From Gonatopus flavifemur (taxonomy: Eukaryota > Arthropoda > Insecta > Hymenoptera > Dryinidae): a DNA stretch of 64,000 nt. The notes beneath the pieces were generated by a model. It did no database searches. It was not told where the DNA came from and saw nothing but the letters and a program-made list of their open reading frames with translations. The position numbers and the translations under genes are program-made. The DNA lies in NCBI GenBank assembly GCA_018340375.1, contig JAFFJZ010000013.1, positions 6,178,501 to 6,242,500 on the forward strand, written 5' to 3'. Positions 44,301 to 55,954 of this stretch are shown piece after piece. Positions within the stretch are counted from its first letter, which is position 1. Every line of letters starts with the position of its first letter.

Positions 44301-47300
44301 CTACCGATTTTCCATGATATGCTGGTCAGATCTATCGATTTTCCATGATATGCTGGTCAGGACTATCGATTTTCTATGATATGCTGGTCAGAACTATCGA
44401 TTTTCTATGGTATGTCGATCAGAACTATCGATTTTATATTATATGCTCATCAGAACTCTCCATTTTCCATGATATGCTGGTCAGAACTATCGATTCTCCA
44501 TGATATGCTGGTCAGAACTATCGATTTTCTATGATATGCTCATCAGAACTCCCCATTTTCCATGATATGCTGGTCAGAACTATTGATTTTCCATGATATG
44601 CTGGTCAGAACTATTGATTTTCCATGATATGCTGGTCAGAACTATCGATTCTCCATGATATGCTGGTCAGAACTATCGATTCTCCATGATATGCTGGTCA
44701 GAACTATCGATTCTCTATGATATGCTGGTCAGAACTATCGATTCTCCATGCTATGCTGGTCAGAACTATCGATTTTCTATGATATGCTCATCAGAACTCC
44801 CCATTTTCCATGATATGCTGGTCAGAACTATTGATTTTCCATGATATGCTGGTCAGAACTATCGATTTTCTATGATATGCTCATCAGAACTCTCCACTTT
44901 CTATGATTTGCTGGTCGGAACTGTCGATTGCCTATGATATGCTGGTGAGAACTATCGATTCACTATGATATGCTGGTCAGAACTATCGATTTTCTATGGT
45001 AGGCCGACCAGAACTATCGATCCTCTATGATATGCCGATCAGAATTCTGCATTTTCCATGATATGCTGGTCAGAACTATCGATTTTTAATGATATGCTGG
45101 TCAGAACTATCGATTTTCTATGATATCCTGGTCAGAACTATCGATTCTCTATGATATGCTCATCAGAACTCTTCATTCTCTATGATATGCTGGTCAGAAC
45201 TATCGATTCTCCGTGATATGCTGGTCAGAACTATCGATTTTCTATGATATGCTGGTCAGAACTCTTCATTCTCTATGATATGCTGGTCAGAACTATCGAT
45301 TCTCCATGATATGCTGGTCAGAACTATCGATTTTCTATGATATGCTCATCAGAACTCTTCATTCTCTATGATATGCTGGTCAGAACTATCGATTTTCTAT
45401 GGTATGCCGATCAGAACTATCGATTTTATATGATATGCTCATCAGAACTCTCCATTTTCCATGATATGCCGATCAGAACTATCGATTTTCTATGATATGC
45501 TCATCAGAACCCTTCATTCTCTATGATATGCTGATCAGAACTATCGATTTTCCATGATATGCTGGTCAGAACTACCGATTTTCCATGATATGCTGGTCAG
45601 AACTCTCCATTTTCCATGATATGCTCATCAGAACTCTCCATTTTCCATGATATGCCGATCAGAACTATCGATTTTCTATGATATGCTGGTCAGAACTCTC
45701 CATTTTCCATGATATGCTCATCAGAACTCTCCATTTCCCATGATATGCCGATCAGAACTATTGATTTTCTATGATATGCTGGTCAGAACTATTGATTTTC
45801 CATGATATGCTGCTCAGAACTATCGATTTTCTATGATATGCTGGTCAGATCTATCGATTTTCCATGATATGCTGGTCAGGACTATCGATTTTCTATGATA
45901 TGCTGGTCAGAACTATCGATTTTCTATGGTATGTCGATCAGAACTATCGATTTTATATTATATGCTCATCAGAACTCTCCATTTTCCATGATATGCTGGT
46001 CAGAACTATCGATTCTCCATGATATGCTGGTCAGAACTATCGATTTTCTATGATATGCTCATCAGAACTCCCCATTTTCCATGATATGCTGGTCAGAACT
46101 ATTGATTTTCCATGATATGCTGGTCAGAACTATTGATTTTCCATGATATGCTGGTCAGAACTATCGATTCTCCATGATATGCTGGTCAGAACTATCGATT
46201 CTCCATGATATGCTGGTCAGAACTATCGATTCTCTATGATATGCTGGTCAGAACTATCGATTCTCCATGCTATGCTGGTCAGAACTATCGATTTTCTATG
46301 ATATGCTCATCAGAACTCCCCATTTTCCATGATATGCTGGTCAGAACTATTGATTTTCCATGATATGCTGGTCAGAACTATCGATTTTCTATGATATGCT
46401 CATCAGAACTCTCCACTTTCTATGATTTGCTGGTCGGAACTGTCGATTGCCTATGATATGCTGGTGAGAACTATCGATTCACTATGATATGCTGGTCAGA
46501 ACTATCGATTTTCTATGGTAGGCCGACCAGAACTATCGATTCTCTATGATATGCCGATCAGAATTCTTCATTTTCCATGATATGCTGGTCAGAACAATCG
46601 ATTTTTAATGATATGCTGGTCAGAACTATCGATTTTCTATGATATGCTGGTCAGAACTATCGATTTTCTATGGTATGTCGATCAGAACTATCGATTTTAT
46701 ATTATATGCTCATCAGAACTCTCCATTTTCCATGATATGCTGGTCAGAACTATCGATTCTCCATGATATGCTGGTCAGAACTATCGATTTTCTATGATAT
46801 GCTCATCAGAACTCCCCATTTTCCATGATATGCTGGTCAGAACTATTGATTTTCCATGATATGCTGGTCAGAACTATTGATTTTTCATGATATGCTGGTC
46901 AGAACTATCGATTCTCCGTGATATGCTGGTCAGAACTATCGATTTTCTATGATATGCTGGTCAGAACTCTTCATTCTCTATGATATGCTGGTCAGAACTA
47001 TCGATTCTCCATGATATGCTGGTCAGAACTATCGATTTTCTATGATATGCTCATCAGAACTCTTCATTCTCTATGATATGCTGGTCAGAACTATCGATTT
47101 TCTATGGTATGCCGATCAGAACTATCGATTTTATATGATATGCTCATCAGAACTCTCCATTTTCCATGATATGCCGATCAGAACTATCGATTTTCTATGA
47201 TATGCTCATCAGAACCCTTCATTCTCTATGATATGCTGATCAGAACTATCGATTTTCCATGATATGCTGGTCAGAACTACCGATTTTCCATGATATGCTG

Positions 47301-49780
47301 GTCAGAACTCTCCATTTTCCATGATATGCTCATCAGAACTCTCCATTTTCCATGATATGCCGATCAGAACTATCGATTTTCTATGATATGCTGGTCAGAA
47401 CTCTCCATTTTCCATGATATGCTCATCAGAACTCTCCATTTCCCATGATATGCCGATCAGAACTATTGATTTTCTATGATATGCTGGTCAGAACTATTGA
47501 TTTTCCATGATATGCTGCTCAGAACTATCGATTTTCTATGATATGCTGGTCAGAACTATCGATTTTCCATGATATGCTGGTCAGGACTATCGATTTTCTA
47601 TGATATGCTGGTCAGAACTATCGATTTTCTATGATATGCTCATCAGAACTCCCCATTTTCCATGATATGCTGGTCAGAACTATTGATTTTCCATGATATG
47701 CTGGTCAGAACTATTGATTTTCCATGATATGCTGGTCAGAACTATCGATTCTCCATGATATGCTGGTCAGAACTATCGATTCTCCATGATATGCTGGTCA
47801 GAACTATCGATTCTCTATGATATGCTGGTCAGAACTATCGATTCTCCATGCTATGCTGGTCAGAACTATCGATTTTCTATGATATGCTCATCAGAACTCC
47901 CCATTTTCCATGATATGCTGGTCAGAACTATTGATTTTCCATGATATGCTGGTCAGAACTATCGATTTTCTATGATATGCTCATCAGAACTCTCCACTTT
48001 CTATGATTTGCTGGTCGGAACTGTCGATTGCCTATGATATGCTGGTGAGAACTATCGATTCACTATGATATGCTGGTCAGAACTATCGATTTTCTATGGT
48101 AGGCCGACCAGAACTATCGATTCTCTATGATATGCCGATCAGAATTCTTCATTTTCCATGATATGCTGGTCAGAACTATCGATTTTTAATGATATGCTGG
48201 TCAGAACTATCGATTTTCTATGATATCCTGGTCAGAACTATCGATTTTCTATGATATGCTGGTCAGAACTATCGATTTCCAATGATATGCCGGTCGGAAC
48301 TATCAATTTTCTATGATATGCCGATCAGAACGCTCGATTTTCTATGATATGCTCATCAGAACTCTCCACTTTCTATGATCTGCTGGTCGGAACTGTCGAT
48401 TGCCTATGATATGCTGGTGAGAACTATCGATTTTCTATGATATGCCGATCAGAACTATCAATTTTCTATGATATGCTGGTCAGAACTGTCGATTTTCTAT
48501 GATATGCTGGTCAGAACTATCGATTCTCTATGATATGCTCATCAGAACTCTTCATTCTCTATGATATGCTGGTCAGAACTATCGATTCTCCGTGATATGC
48601 TGGTCAGAACTATCGATTTTCTATGATATGCTGGTCAGAACTCTTCATTCTCTATGATATGCTGGTCAGAACTATCGATTCTCCATGATATGCTGGTCAG
48701 AACTATCGATTTTCTATGATATGCTCATCAGAACTCTTCATTCTCTATGATATGCTGGTCAGAACTATCGATTTTCTATGGTATGCCGATCAGAACTATC
48801 GATTTTATATGATATGCTCATCAGAACTCTCCATTTTCCATGATATGCCGATCAGAACTATCGATTTTCTATGATATGCTCATCAGAACCCTTCATTCTC
48901 TATGATATGCTGATCAGAACTATCGATTTTCCATGATATGCTGGTCAGAACTACCGATTTTCCATGATATGCTGGTCAGAACTCTCCATTTTCCATGATA
49001 TGCTCATCAGAACTCTCCATTTTCCATGATATGCCGATCAGAACTATCGATTTTCTATGATATGCTGGTCAGAACTCTCCATTTTCCATGATATGCTCAT
49101 CAGAACTCTCCATTTCCCATGATATGCCGATCAGAACTATTGATTTTCTATGATATGCTGGTCAGAACTATTGATTTTCCATGATATGCTGCTCAGAACT
49201 ATCGATTTTCTATGATATGCTGGTCAGAACTATCGATTTTCCATGATATGCTGGTCAGGACTATCGATTTTCTATGATATGCTGGTCAGAACTATCGATT
49301 TCCTATGGTATGTCGATCAGAACTATCGATTTTATATTATATGCTCATCAGAACTCTCCATTTTCCATGATATGCTGGTCAGAACTATCGATTCTCCATG
49401 ATATGCTGGTCAGAACTATCGATTTTCTATGATATGCTCATCAGAACTCCCCATTTTCCATGATATGCTGGTCAGAACTATTGATTTTCCATGATATGCT
49501 GGTCAGAACTATCGATTTTCTATGATATGCTGGTCAGATCTATTGATTTTCCATGATATGCTGGTCAGAACTATCGATTTTCCATGATATGCTGGTCAGA
49601 ACAATTGATTCCCAATGATTTGCTGCTCAGAACTGTTGATATTCAACGATATGCTGGTCAGAACTATCGATTTTTAATGATATGCTGGTCAGTACTATCG
49701 ATTCTCTAGGATATGCTGATCAGAACTCTCGATTCTCAATGATATGCTGGTCGGAACTCCCGATCCTCTGGGACTCCCAA
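41397..49780 (-). repeat. 31-bp tandem array, right arm, ~270 units, higher-order structure
   Basis: Same 31-bp unit in reverse orientation (tatgatatgctggtcagaac plus tatcgattttc). The rare variant gctgctcagaac occurs at 42461, 43453, 45809, 47514 and 49188; the steps are 992, 2356, 1705 and 1674 bp, all exact multiples of 31 (32, 76, 55 and 54 units). Whole blocks of variants, such as ctccccattttcc followed by two attgattttcc units, are repeated around these points. This shows segmental amplification in strict register. Confidence 0.95.
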
Positions 49781-50240
49781 TTGACTCCCTGATTACTCCC
49801 AACATCAGAACTCTCGTTCCTTGACATCCTCACATGCCAATCAGCCGTAGAACTCCGAGATATAGTCCACTTCCAGCGGTTTCACCTGCGCTGCTACTAC
49901 ATCGTAGAAGAACTCCTCATGTCTCTTCATTTAATTCCCGAAAAAAATTTCTTAAGCACTCCTAGCATCAGAACTCCCTTGTTTCGACATCCTCGCATCC
50001 CAATCATCCCTAGAACTCCTAGATATAGTCAATTTCCTTTCATTACCCCTGCGATGCTGTCATATTGTAGAAGAACTCAGCATATCATTCCATTTAATTC
50101 CTGAAAAAAATTTCCCAAGCACTTCTAGCATTAGAACTCCCTTGTTTTGACATCCTCGCATCCCAATCATCCCTAGAACTCCGAGATACAGTCCATTTCC
50201 ATCCATTTTCCCTGCGATGCTGTCATATTGTAGAAGAACT
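49781..50240 (-). repeat. 163-bp repeats, three units, right arm
   Basis: The complement marker gacatcctc occurs at 49823, 49986 and 50149, twice exactly 163 bp apart. The sequence mirrors the two left-arm units; the third unit is extra. The junction gctgtcatattgtagaagaa occurs at about 50056 and 50219. Confidence 0.9.
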
Positions 50241-50402
50241 TAGCATATCATTTTTTCAAAATCGATTTTCTTCACAAATTTACCCGGAACTATTGTTGTA
50301 ACTTATCAAGAACTGTAGAACTATAGTGGATGCGACTAGAACTGGTGCTTTTTTGTGCGATGCTGACATTTGATATGCCAACTTCACAGACACCCAATAT
50401 TC

Positions 50403-50540
50403 CCTGACTTTTTATAAATTTCAATGGATTTCCCTGACTAATGGAGCATTTTGCAAACGTTCCCTGACTTTCCCTGATTGAATAAGAATTCCCTGACTTT
50501 CCCTGACTTTCTCTGACTTTCAATGCCTGGGGGGACCCTG
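50403..50540. repeat. Right end of a ccctgact / ggggggaccctg element
   Basis: Contains ten or so words of the type ttccctgacttt and ends ggggggaccctg, the complement of the cagggt(t/c)cccccc start seen at 35098. The foldback element is inserted at its left part, since the 9-bp target copy runs into the first word. The element's own left end is not certain. Confidence 0.5.
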
Positions 50541-53500
50541 TTCCAAAGATTCTAACTCTCTAGAAAGTCTTTCTAGAGTGTTTTTGTTAATAATCAGATT
50601 TTCCAAGAAATTCCTGTTTTTCTTTGGATTTTCGCATATTTCCCATGTCGGATATCGTTCTGAGTAGAGGATATCCTACGTTTGAGAATTTTGATCCTAG
50701 CTCCGAGGTGGGATATTTTTCTTCTGGTTTCGTTCTCCACTGAAATAAAACAAATGGAAAGTGGAATTGATAAAAGTAGAAATGAATTGAATTGGAAATT
50801 TCAGAAGTATGAAGGAAAAATACACACGATTCTCCCTAATTCAGAAGAATTATGGGGAGAATATATCGAAGTTAAAAGCAGAAAAGAAAAAATTTGTTCA
50901 AAATCGAATTTTGAAAAATGTCGTAGTAAGGAAACGAAGTTCCTCAACCCACCGAATTTGTGCTGAAAGCGCTTACTGTTGTGTTTTTTTATTCCCCTCG
51001 AGTGTTGCAACAACTCGCTCGTTCTTGGGGCGTGTTGATTTTGCTAACTGTTTAACGATCCTGGTTGCTTAAACACAGGATCACAGTACCGTCTTGCTGT
51101 GATCCATCACAGGATCACAGGATTGATGATTAGAACTGAATTCCAATGACTGGATGCACGATGAAAGTTCCAAATACATCAAAGTTGAATTACAGCTGGA
51201 TGCACGATGAGAGTTTGTTGATGCAACAAAGCCCTGAAAAGGACTATTAGTTTGTTGGTTTGTTGATGTTTAAAGAATTTTGTCAATGTTGTTGTTTGGT
51301 GTTTAGAACACGAGTGGGGATAAAAAACATAGGGATTCGCGATATTCATAGGCGAGAATTCTTCTAGACTGGAGGTGATTGGCTAGAGGAATTTGGGTAG
51401 GGAAAAATTAGAAGTGTACCAATGGGAGTTACGGATTTCAATTTTGAACGGTCCTCACCGCCGTGGATTCTATGATTTTTTCGCGCTCCGTCTGTCGGAG
51501 AAATCACGAAATTACCTACTTGGTGTTCGGGTCTCGCTTCGAGATGACCGATTTTTCCTTAATCTTACAATGAGTCCGATTTTATGTGTTTTTTCAGGTT
51601 TTAGGGGATTTGAATTGTTGAACAATATTACAAATGGGTATTCAAGTGTGTATTATGTGTATAATAAGTGTGAATAGTGAAATTTGAAGTTTTAGGGAAT
51701 TTTATTTGATTTGAATTGATTTTCAACTATCGATCGTGATATTGATCGACGTAGCTGTGAAAATGCCCATTTGTTTCATTGAAAAAAAAAGGTGTACCGG
51801 TGATTTTTCTAATTATTATCTCATTAACTATCTTTCTTAACTTTTTAATAATCATTTACAAGTGGAAAAGGAAGTTATTTTTCAGAAAGTTCTTCAATTT
51901 TAACCTTTAACATTTCATTTCTTGTTAGGGGAAGGTGTCTACTCGAATATCAGTACAATTTCCTTATAAAATTTTATGGTTATTCTAGTGTTATCCTTAT
52001 TTTCTAATGTCATTTTGAATTATTCATGTTGGAATTAGTGTTTTGAGTGTTTCATGGATAGTTAGTGTGAGTTTATTCAGTTATTTCCATGTTAATCACT
52101 CCATTGAAGAGTTTGATCTGTTGTTTAAGTTGCCATTCATTTATTCCTTCGATTTCTTGAAGTTGCGAGGATTTAGAGTCATCAATTACAATTTGTTAAT
52201 TAGGAAGAATGATCTTTGAGTATTTGTGACGATTTTCTTTTTCGATGCGACTCGGGTTTAGAGAAAATGTGAAGAAGTTACTTGGAGTTTCCCTCGTAAT
52301 TCAAAAGGATTTATTTCTCATTCATTGATGCTTGATAAGAGGTGAGTTATTTTGAAAAATTATATAGAATTCATATAGAATTTTTGATGGAATTCCCTCA
52401 CGTGAAGTTTTATAGAATTTAGCAATTTCATGAATTAGTGTCAAGATTTAACAGGGTGTTTCGTATATTTTGTATGAAGTTCAGGATTTATAGAATGAGT
52501 TGAAATAATTTGAATTTATATTTTGTTCAATTCGACTTGAAATGATACAGAATTTTTGCAATATTTATACAAAATTCACACTGAAATCATATAAGATTTT
52601 GATGTGTGTCTCTGTCAGAGTTTATGAAATTTATATACAGAATTTATTTGGAAAATTATATAGCATTTTGTGCAAAGTTTAAGTGAAATTTATAGAATGA
52701 TTGTGAGGGGTTTCTAGAACTTTTATATAGATTGAATTTTATAGAATTTACTGGTGATAATTATATAAAAATGTATAGGGTCGTATAGAATTTATATATG
52801 ATTCATGCGAAAATTTATCACTGATTCGTGAAATTGTATTTCTTTGAATTATTTGGAAGTTTACTCCTTTTTGTTATATTTGGGGGTTTTTTCATTGTTT
52901 ATAGATTGAATAATGTTTCATTTCATGTTTCATGAGTAACTATTAAAGGGTAAACTGGTACGAGAAATTATATTGAATTTATGAAAAAAAAATTCTATAG
53001 AATGCTCTCCATTTTATATGAAATTTTAGGGTTTTCATCAAGCCTAATATGGGATTCTGTCTGTAAAATTTGTAGAATTGAATGGTTTGAAGTGATTTGG
53101 GGATTATTCGTTTTAATTCATTCTTGGAGAATTTCTCAACTATTCATAAGTCGTATAATGTTTCAATTCATGAATTCAGAAGGGATTTTTCTCATCAGTT
53201 ATTTATTCCATACAAGTGTCAGAAAAATGAGTATTTATTTGAGTGTATCTTGGAGAAAAGTTTGATTTATCGAATTTTCAATTTAGCTTGAGGAGGATCG
53301 ATGTTAATTGTTCAATACTCCTTTCAACAATTCATTTTTAATATTGTTAACTGTTGAAATCAATGAGAAAAAAAAGTGATATTCTAATAAAAAGAGAACT
53401 GATTGGGATATCACGATCATTCGAATTTTGCTGAAAACAGAACTGTCATCATAACTTATGAAAAATTATTGTTCATAATTGTTACTGATTGTTTATAAGT

Positions 53501-53953
53501 TTTCAAGCATTTTGAATCATCATTAATGAAACTATTGTACTTTCAAATTGGCGACATAGTTCTTCGCTCTGATCCTTCCTTGTCTATGCCTCAATGAGTT
53601 TTATGACAGGGGCAATTTGCAAGAGTGCAGCTGCTCTAATGAAGCAATAAACATGGCTTGACACAATGATTCGGGTTCTCCAGAATCTACGGTTATTTGG
53701 CATATCCAGGAAATGTAACGGAGTTTCCATTCGTTCACGGTCAGAGTTTGAAGATTTCCCGTTCTTTCCTTTGCTACGATACGTGCGTCGGTGAAGCGAC
53801 CGGAAATCCTCCTTTCCTTCCATGAGTTGTTTACTAAGTTGAAAATAAATCATGGTTTATCATGCAGTGTAGGTAACGAACTCTGTTTTACCCATGTTGC
53901 ATTCATGCAGTAGAAATGATGGTTGGGCTTAACGGCATTCACTACCTTCCCAA
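50541..53953. other. Intergenic, no gene seen
   Basis: Very AT-rich, with many degenerate tatagaattt words at 52360-52830 and a short aggatcaca repeat near 51075-51120. Open frames are short and match nothing known. No complete element ends recognised. Confidence 0.45.
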
Positions 53954-54135
53954 AAAGTTACTAGATTCCAAAATCGCCCCCCCCCCCCCCCAGTTTTCTC
54001 AGAAACGAACAAATAAAATGAAAAATAAAGAGTAGCTGCACTTTCTTTGATATTCTAAGAAGATGCACCTGCTCATTAAAATCGATTATATTCATTAATC
54101 GTTGAGAAAACTGGGGGGTGAAATCTAGTAACTTT
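53954..54135. mobile_element. Foldback MITE with aaagttactaga ends, copy 1
   Basis: aaagttactagattccaaaa on the left pairs imperfectly with gaaatctagtaacttt on the right; the C-run/agttttctcagaa block pairs with gagaaaactgggggg. 182 bp. The 14-C tract at 53977-53990 faces a 6-G tract in the other arm, so one arm has expanded. Confidence 0.7.
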
Positions 54136-54154
54136 GCCGCTGATGAATGCTTTT

Positions 54155-54361
54155 AAGGGTATCCCGTAGAAGCCAAAGTTACTAGATTGTTTTTCCCAAA
54201 ATACTCAAAGATGAGTCAATAGAATGGAATATAACAACCAGCCAGACCTTCTTCCATATCAACAGAAGGTCTGGCTGGTTGTTTTAATCAATTTTATTCA
54301 GTCATCTTCGAATATTTTGGGTAGAAAGATCTAGTAACTTCGGCTTCTACGGTATACCCTT
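54155..54361. mobile_element. Foldback MITE with perfect 20-bp hairpin, copy 2
   Basis: The ends aagggtatcccgtagaagcc and ggcttctacggtataccctt form an inverted pair with one mismatch; inside, aaagttactaga pairs with tctagtaactt. At the centre 54233-54252 and 54264-54283 are perfectly complementary over 20 bp (aacaaccagccagaccttct) around an 11-nt loop. The whole 207 bp is a hairpin. It shares the aaagttactaga block with 53954-54135. Confidence 0.75.
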
Positions 54362-55294
54362 CATGCCACAATACATTGGCACGCAGATAGTTGTTTTTTT
54401 TCATTGAGAATGATGATAACAACAACATCAGCTAAATAGATGCATTTCAGAATGCACACAGTAAAAAAAAAGGATGTTGCAAGGAAAAAACGTGGACGTT
54501 ACACCTCTTATCTTCTTTTTCTTTTGAGTTGTAAAGTTGAGTGGTTGGGAATTTTTTATATCGTTCCTCATTGGCGCTAGATTGGGCCAGCATCGGTAGC
54601 CAATGCTCCATTCGAAACCAACATTACGATTGATATTCAAGTACAGCATGGCGCGTACACAAACATTTCATTCACAATTGTCGAAGGTCAGCAGCCAAAG
54701 CTCTGCCAACACTGGGCCAGACTTGAAAAATTAATCCCGAATTCGAAACATTAAAAAAAATCACGTCCATGTTACAACGCACAATCTGATACCACATTTA
54801 CAGTATCAGAATGTTCGTCTGGATCGCACCATCAATTGGAACACCATTTTGAACTGATATTCGACTTCCGCAGGAGTAAGAACTTCGAAAGACTCAGGAA
54901 TTCGATTTTCCGACGCATTCTTCGTGATGACAGCAGATGTTATCGGTTTCGACACATTACGAATTTCACGTGGAGTTGTTCATCTTGGATGCGGCTTTTA
55001 TAGAAACCTCTTCGAGCATTAACATCCAACTTCCGTGTGAACAAAAACTCAAAAAAACTACCAAAGCTGATGCTTCGAGGTTTCTTTCGTTGAAACAACG
55101 AATTTCCTCGGCTACGATCCCTTACATATCTGGTATTAATTTGTTCGTATGAATCTCGCCTCCCATGAAAAACCAATCTCAAACTGAGATTCGACTTTCA
55201 CAGGTGTGAAAATTCTGAAAAACTCTGAAATTCGATGCCTGGGCTCTTGTTTGTAATGAAAGCAAATGTTTCCAGTCTTGACCCCTTACGAATC
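54362..55294. other. Intergenic, no gene seen
   Basis: No recognised repeat ends or protein domains. Two similar stretches, near 54848-54905 and 55175-55235 (gatattcgacttccgcagga and gagattcgactttcacaggt), suggest an internal duplication of unknown origin. Confidence 0.35.
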
Positions 55295-55385
55295 CAGGGT
55301 GTCTACTGATACTGGAAATACTGGAAAAACACTGGGATTTAGAATTTTGTTCTGAGATTTTCCCAGTGCTATCCGTAATGAGGAA
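55295..55385. repeat. Possible cagggtgtcta element end
   Basis: Starts cagggtgtctactgatactg, sharing its first 11 bases with the left end of the 13944-17344 element, followed by actggaa words. No right end was found nearby, so it is a truncated or diverged copy. Confidence 0.35.
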
Positions 55386-55954
55386 AATAGTTCGCAAAAA
55401 GTTCCAAATTTTTATATTGTCATAGTTTTTGTTTTAGAGGAATACCAAATAGGATGCTTGAGTGTGACAGAGTCGATTGGGAGGTTTAATTTTATGACTT
55501 TGAGTAGAAAACATCGAATATGCTGAATTCCATGAGAAATTATCTAGCTTATGATCTTTGACCGAATACTATGATGAATTGATAAAACATTCTTCATGAG
55601 GATATCAGAACTATTTTGTTCTCTGGTTACGTTTCGAACTTTTTGATTTTCAAAAGTACCTAGAATACAAAAAACTCAAACGAGCTTGTTTTGTAGGGCT
55701 CAATAAAATCGTCAAGGAGAATGAGAGGGTTTGAGAAGGAAGGCACGTGTTTCAAGTTAACTGAGAAATTTCACCTTCGTATTGAAGATCAACTATGAGG
55801 AGTAAATATTATCACAGTAATAGTAGAGCAAGATCACCTCGAGTGGACCCCCCATTTTCCATTTGATCATGAAATCTAAGTTTATATAATTCAGTGTGAA
55901 GTAGTCACTATCAGTAATCAAACTGTTTTTCATAATTTTCATTTTGACAACAAT

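Larger units (their letters stand above)
37700..50393. mobile_element. Giant FB-like foldback element, 12.7 kb, 9-bp TSD
   Basis: The left terminus gtgtctgtgaagttggcata (37700) is matched, inverted, by the right terminus ending at 50393. Direct 9-bp repeats ccaatattc flank it (37691-37699 and 50394-50402), a perfect target duplication. From the ends inward each arm has about 150 bp of unique sequence, 163-bp repeats (two left, three right), then a 31-bp satellite-like array. Orientation flips once, at 41396-41400, with no unique centre. A 9-bp duplication and inverted arms of tandem 31-bp repeats are properties known for Drosophila Foldback elements, linked to the Mutator/MULE group through NOF. 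Sequence similarity to FB itself was not recognised. No transposase is present, so mobility would need a partner element elsewhere. Confidence 0.9.

Noticed and set aside
38136..49780. CRISPR array
   Set aside because: The 31-bp period is continuous, the whole unit repeats with scattered variants, and there are no alternating constant repeats and unique spacers. The arms are inverted and the context is eukaryotic.
35098..50540. A single 15.4-kb element with cagggttccccc ends containing the mariner and the foldback element
   Set aside because: The bases just outside the two ends (ctttca and ttccaa) are not a duplication, and the middle has no sequence clearly belonging to such an element.
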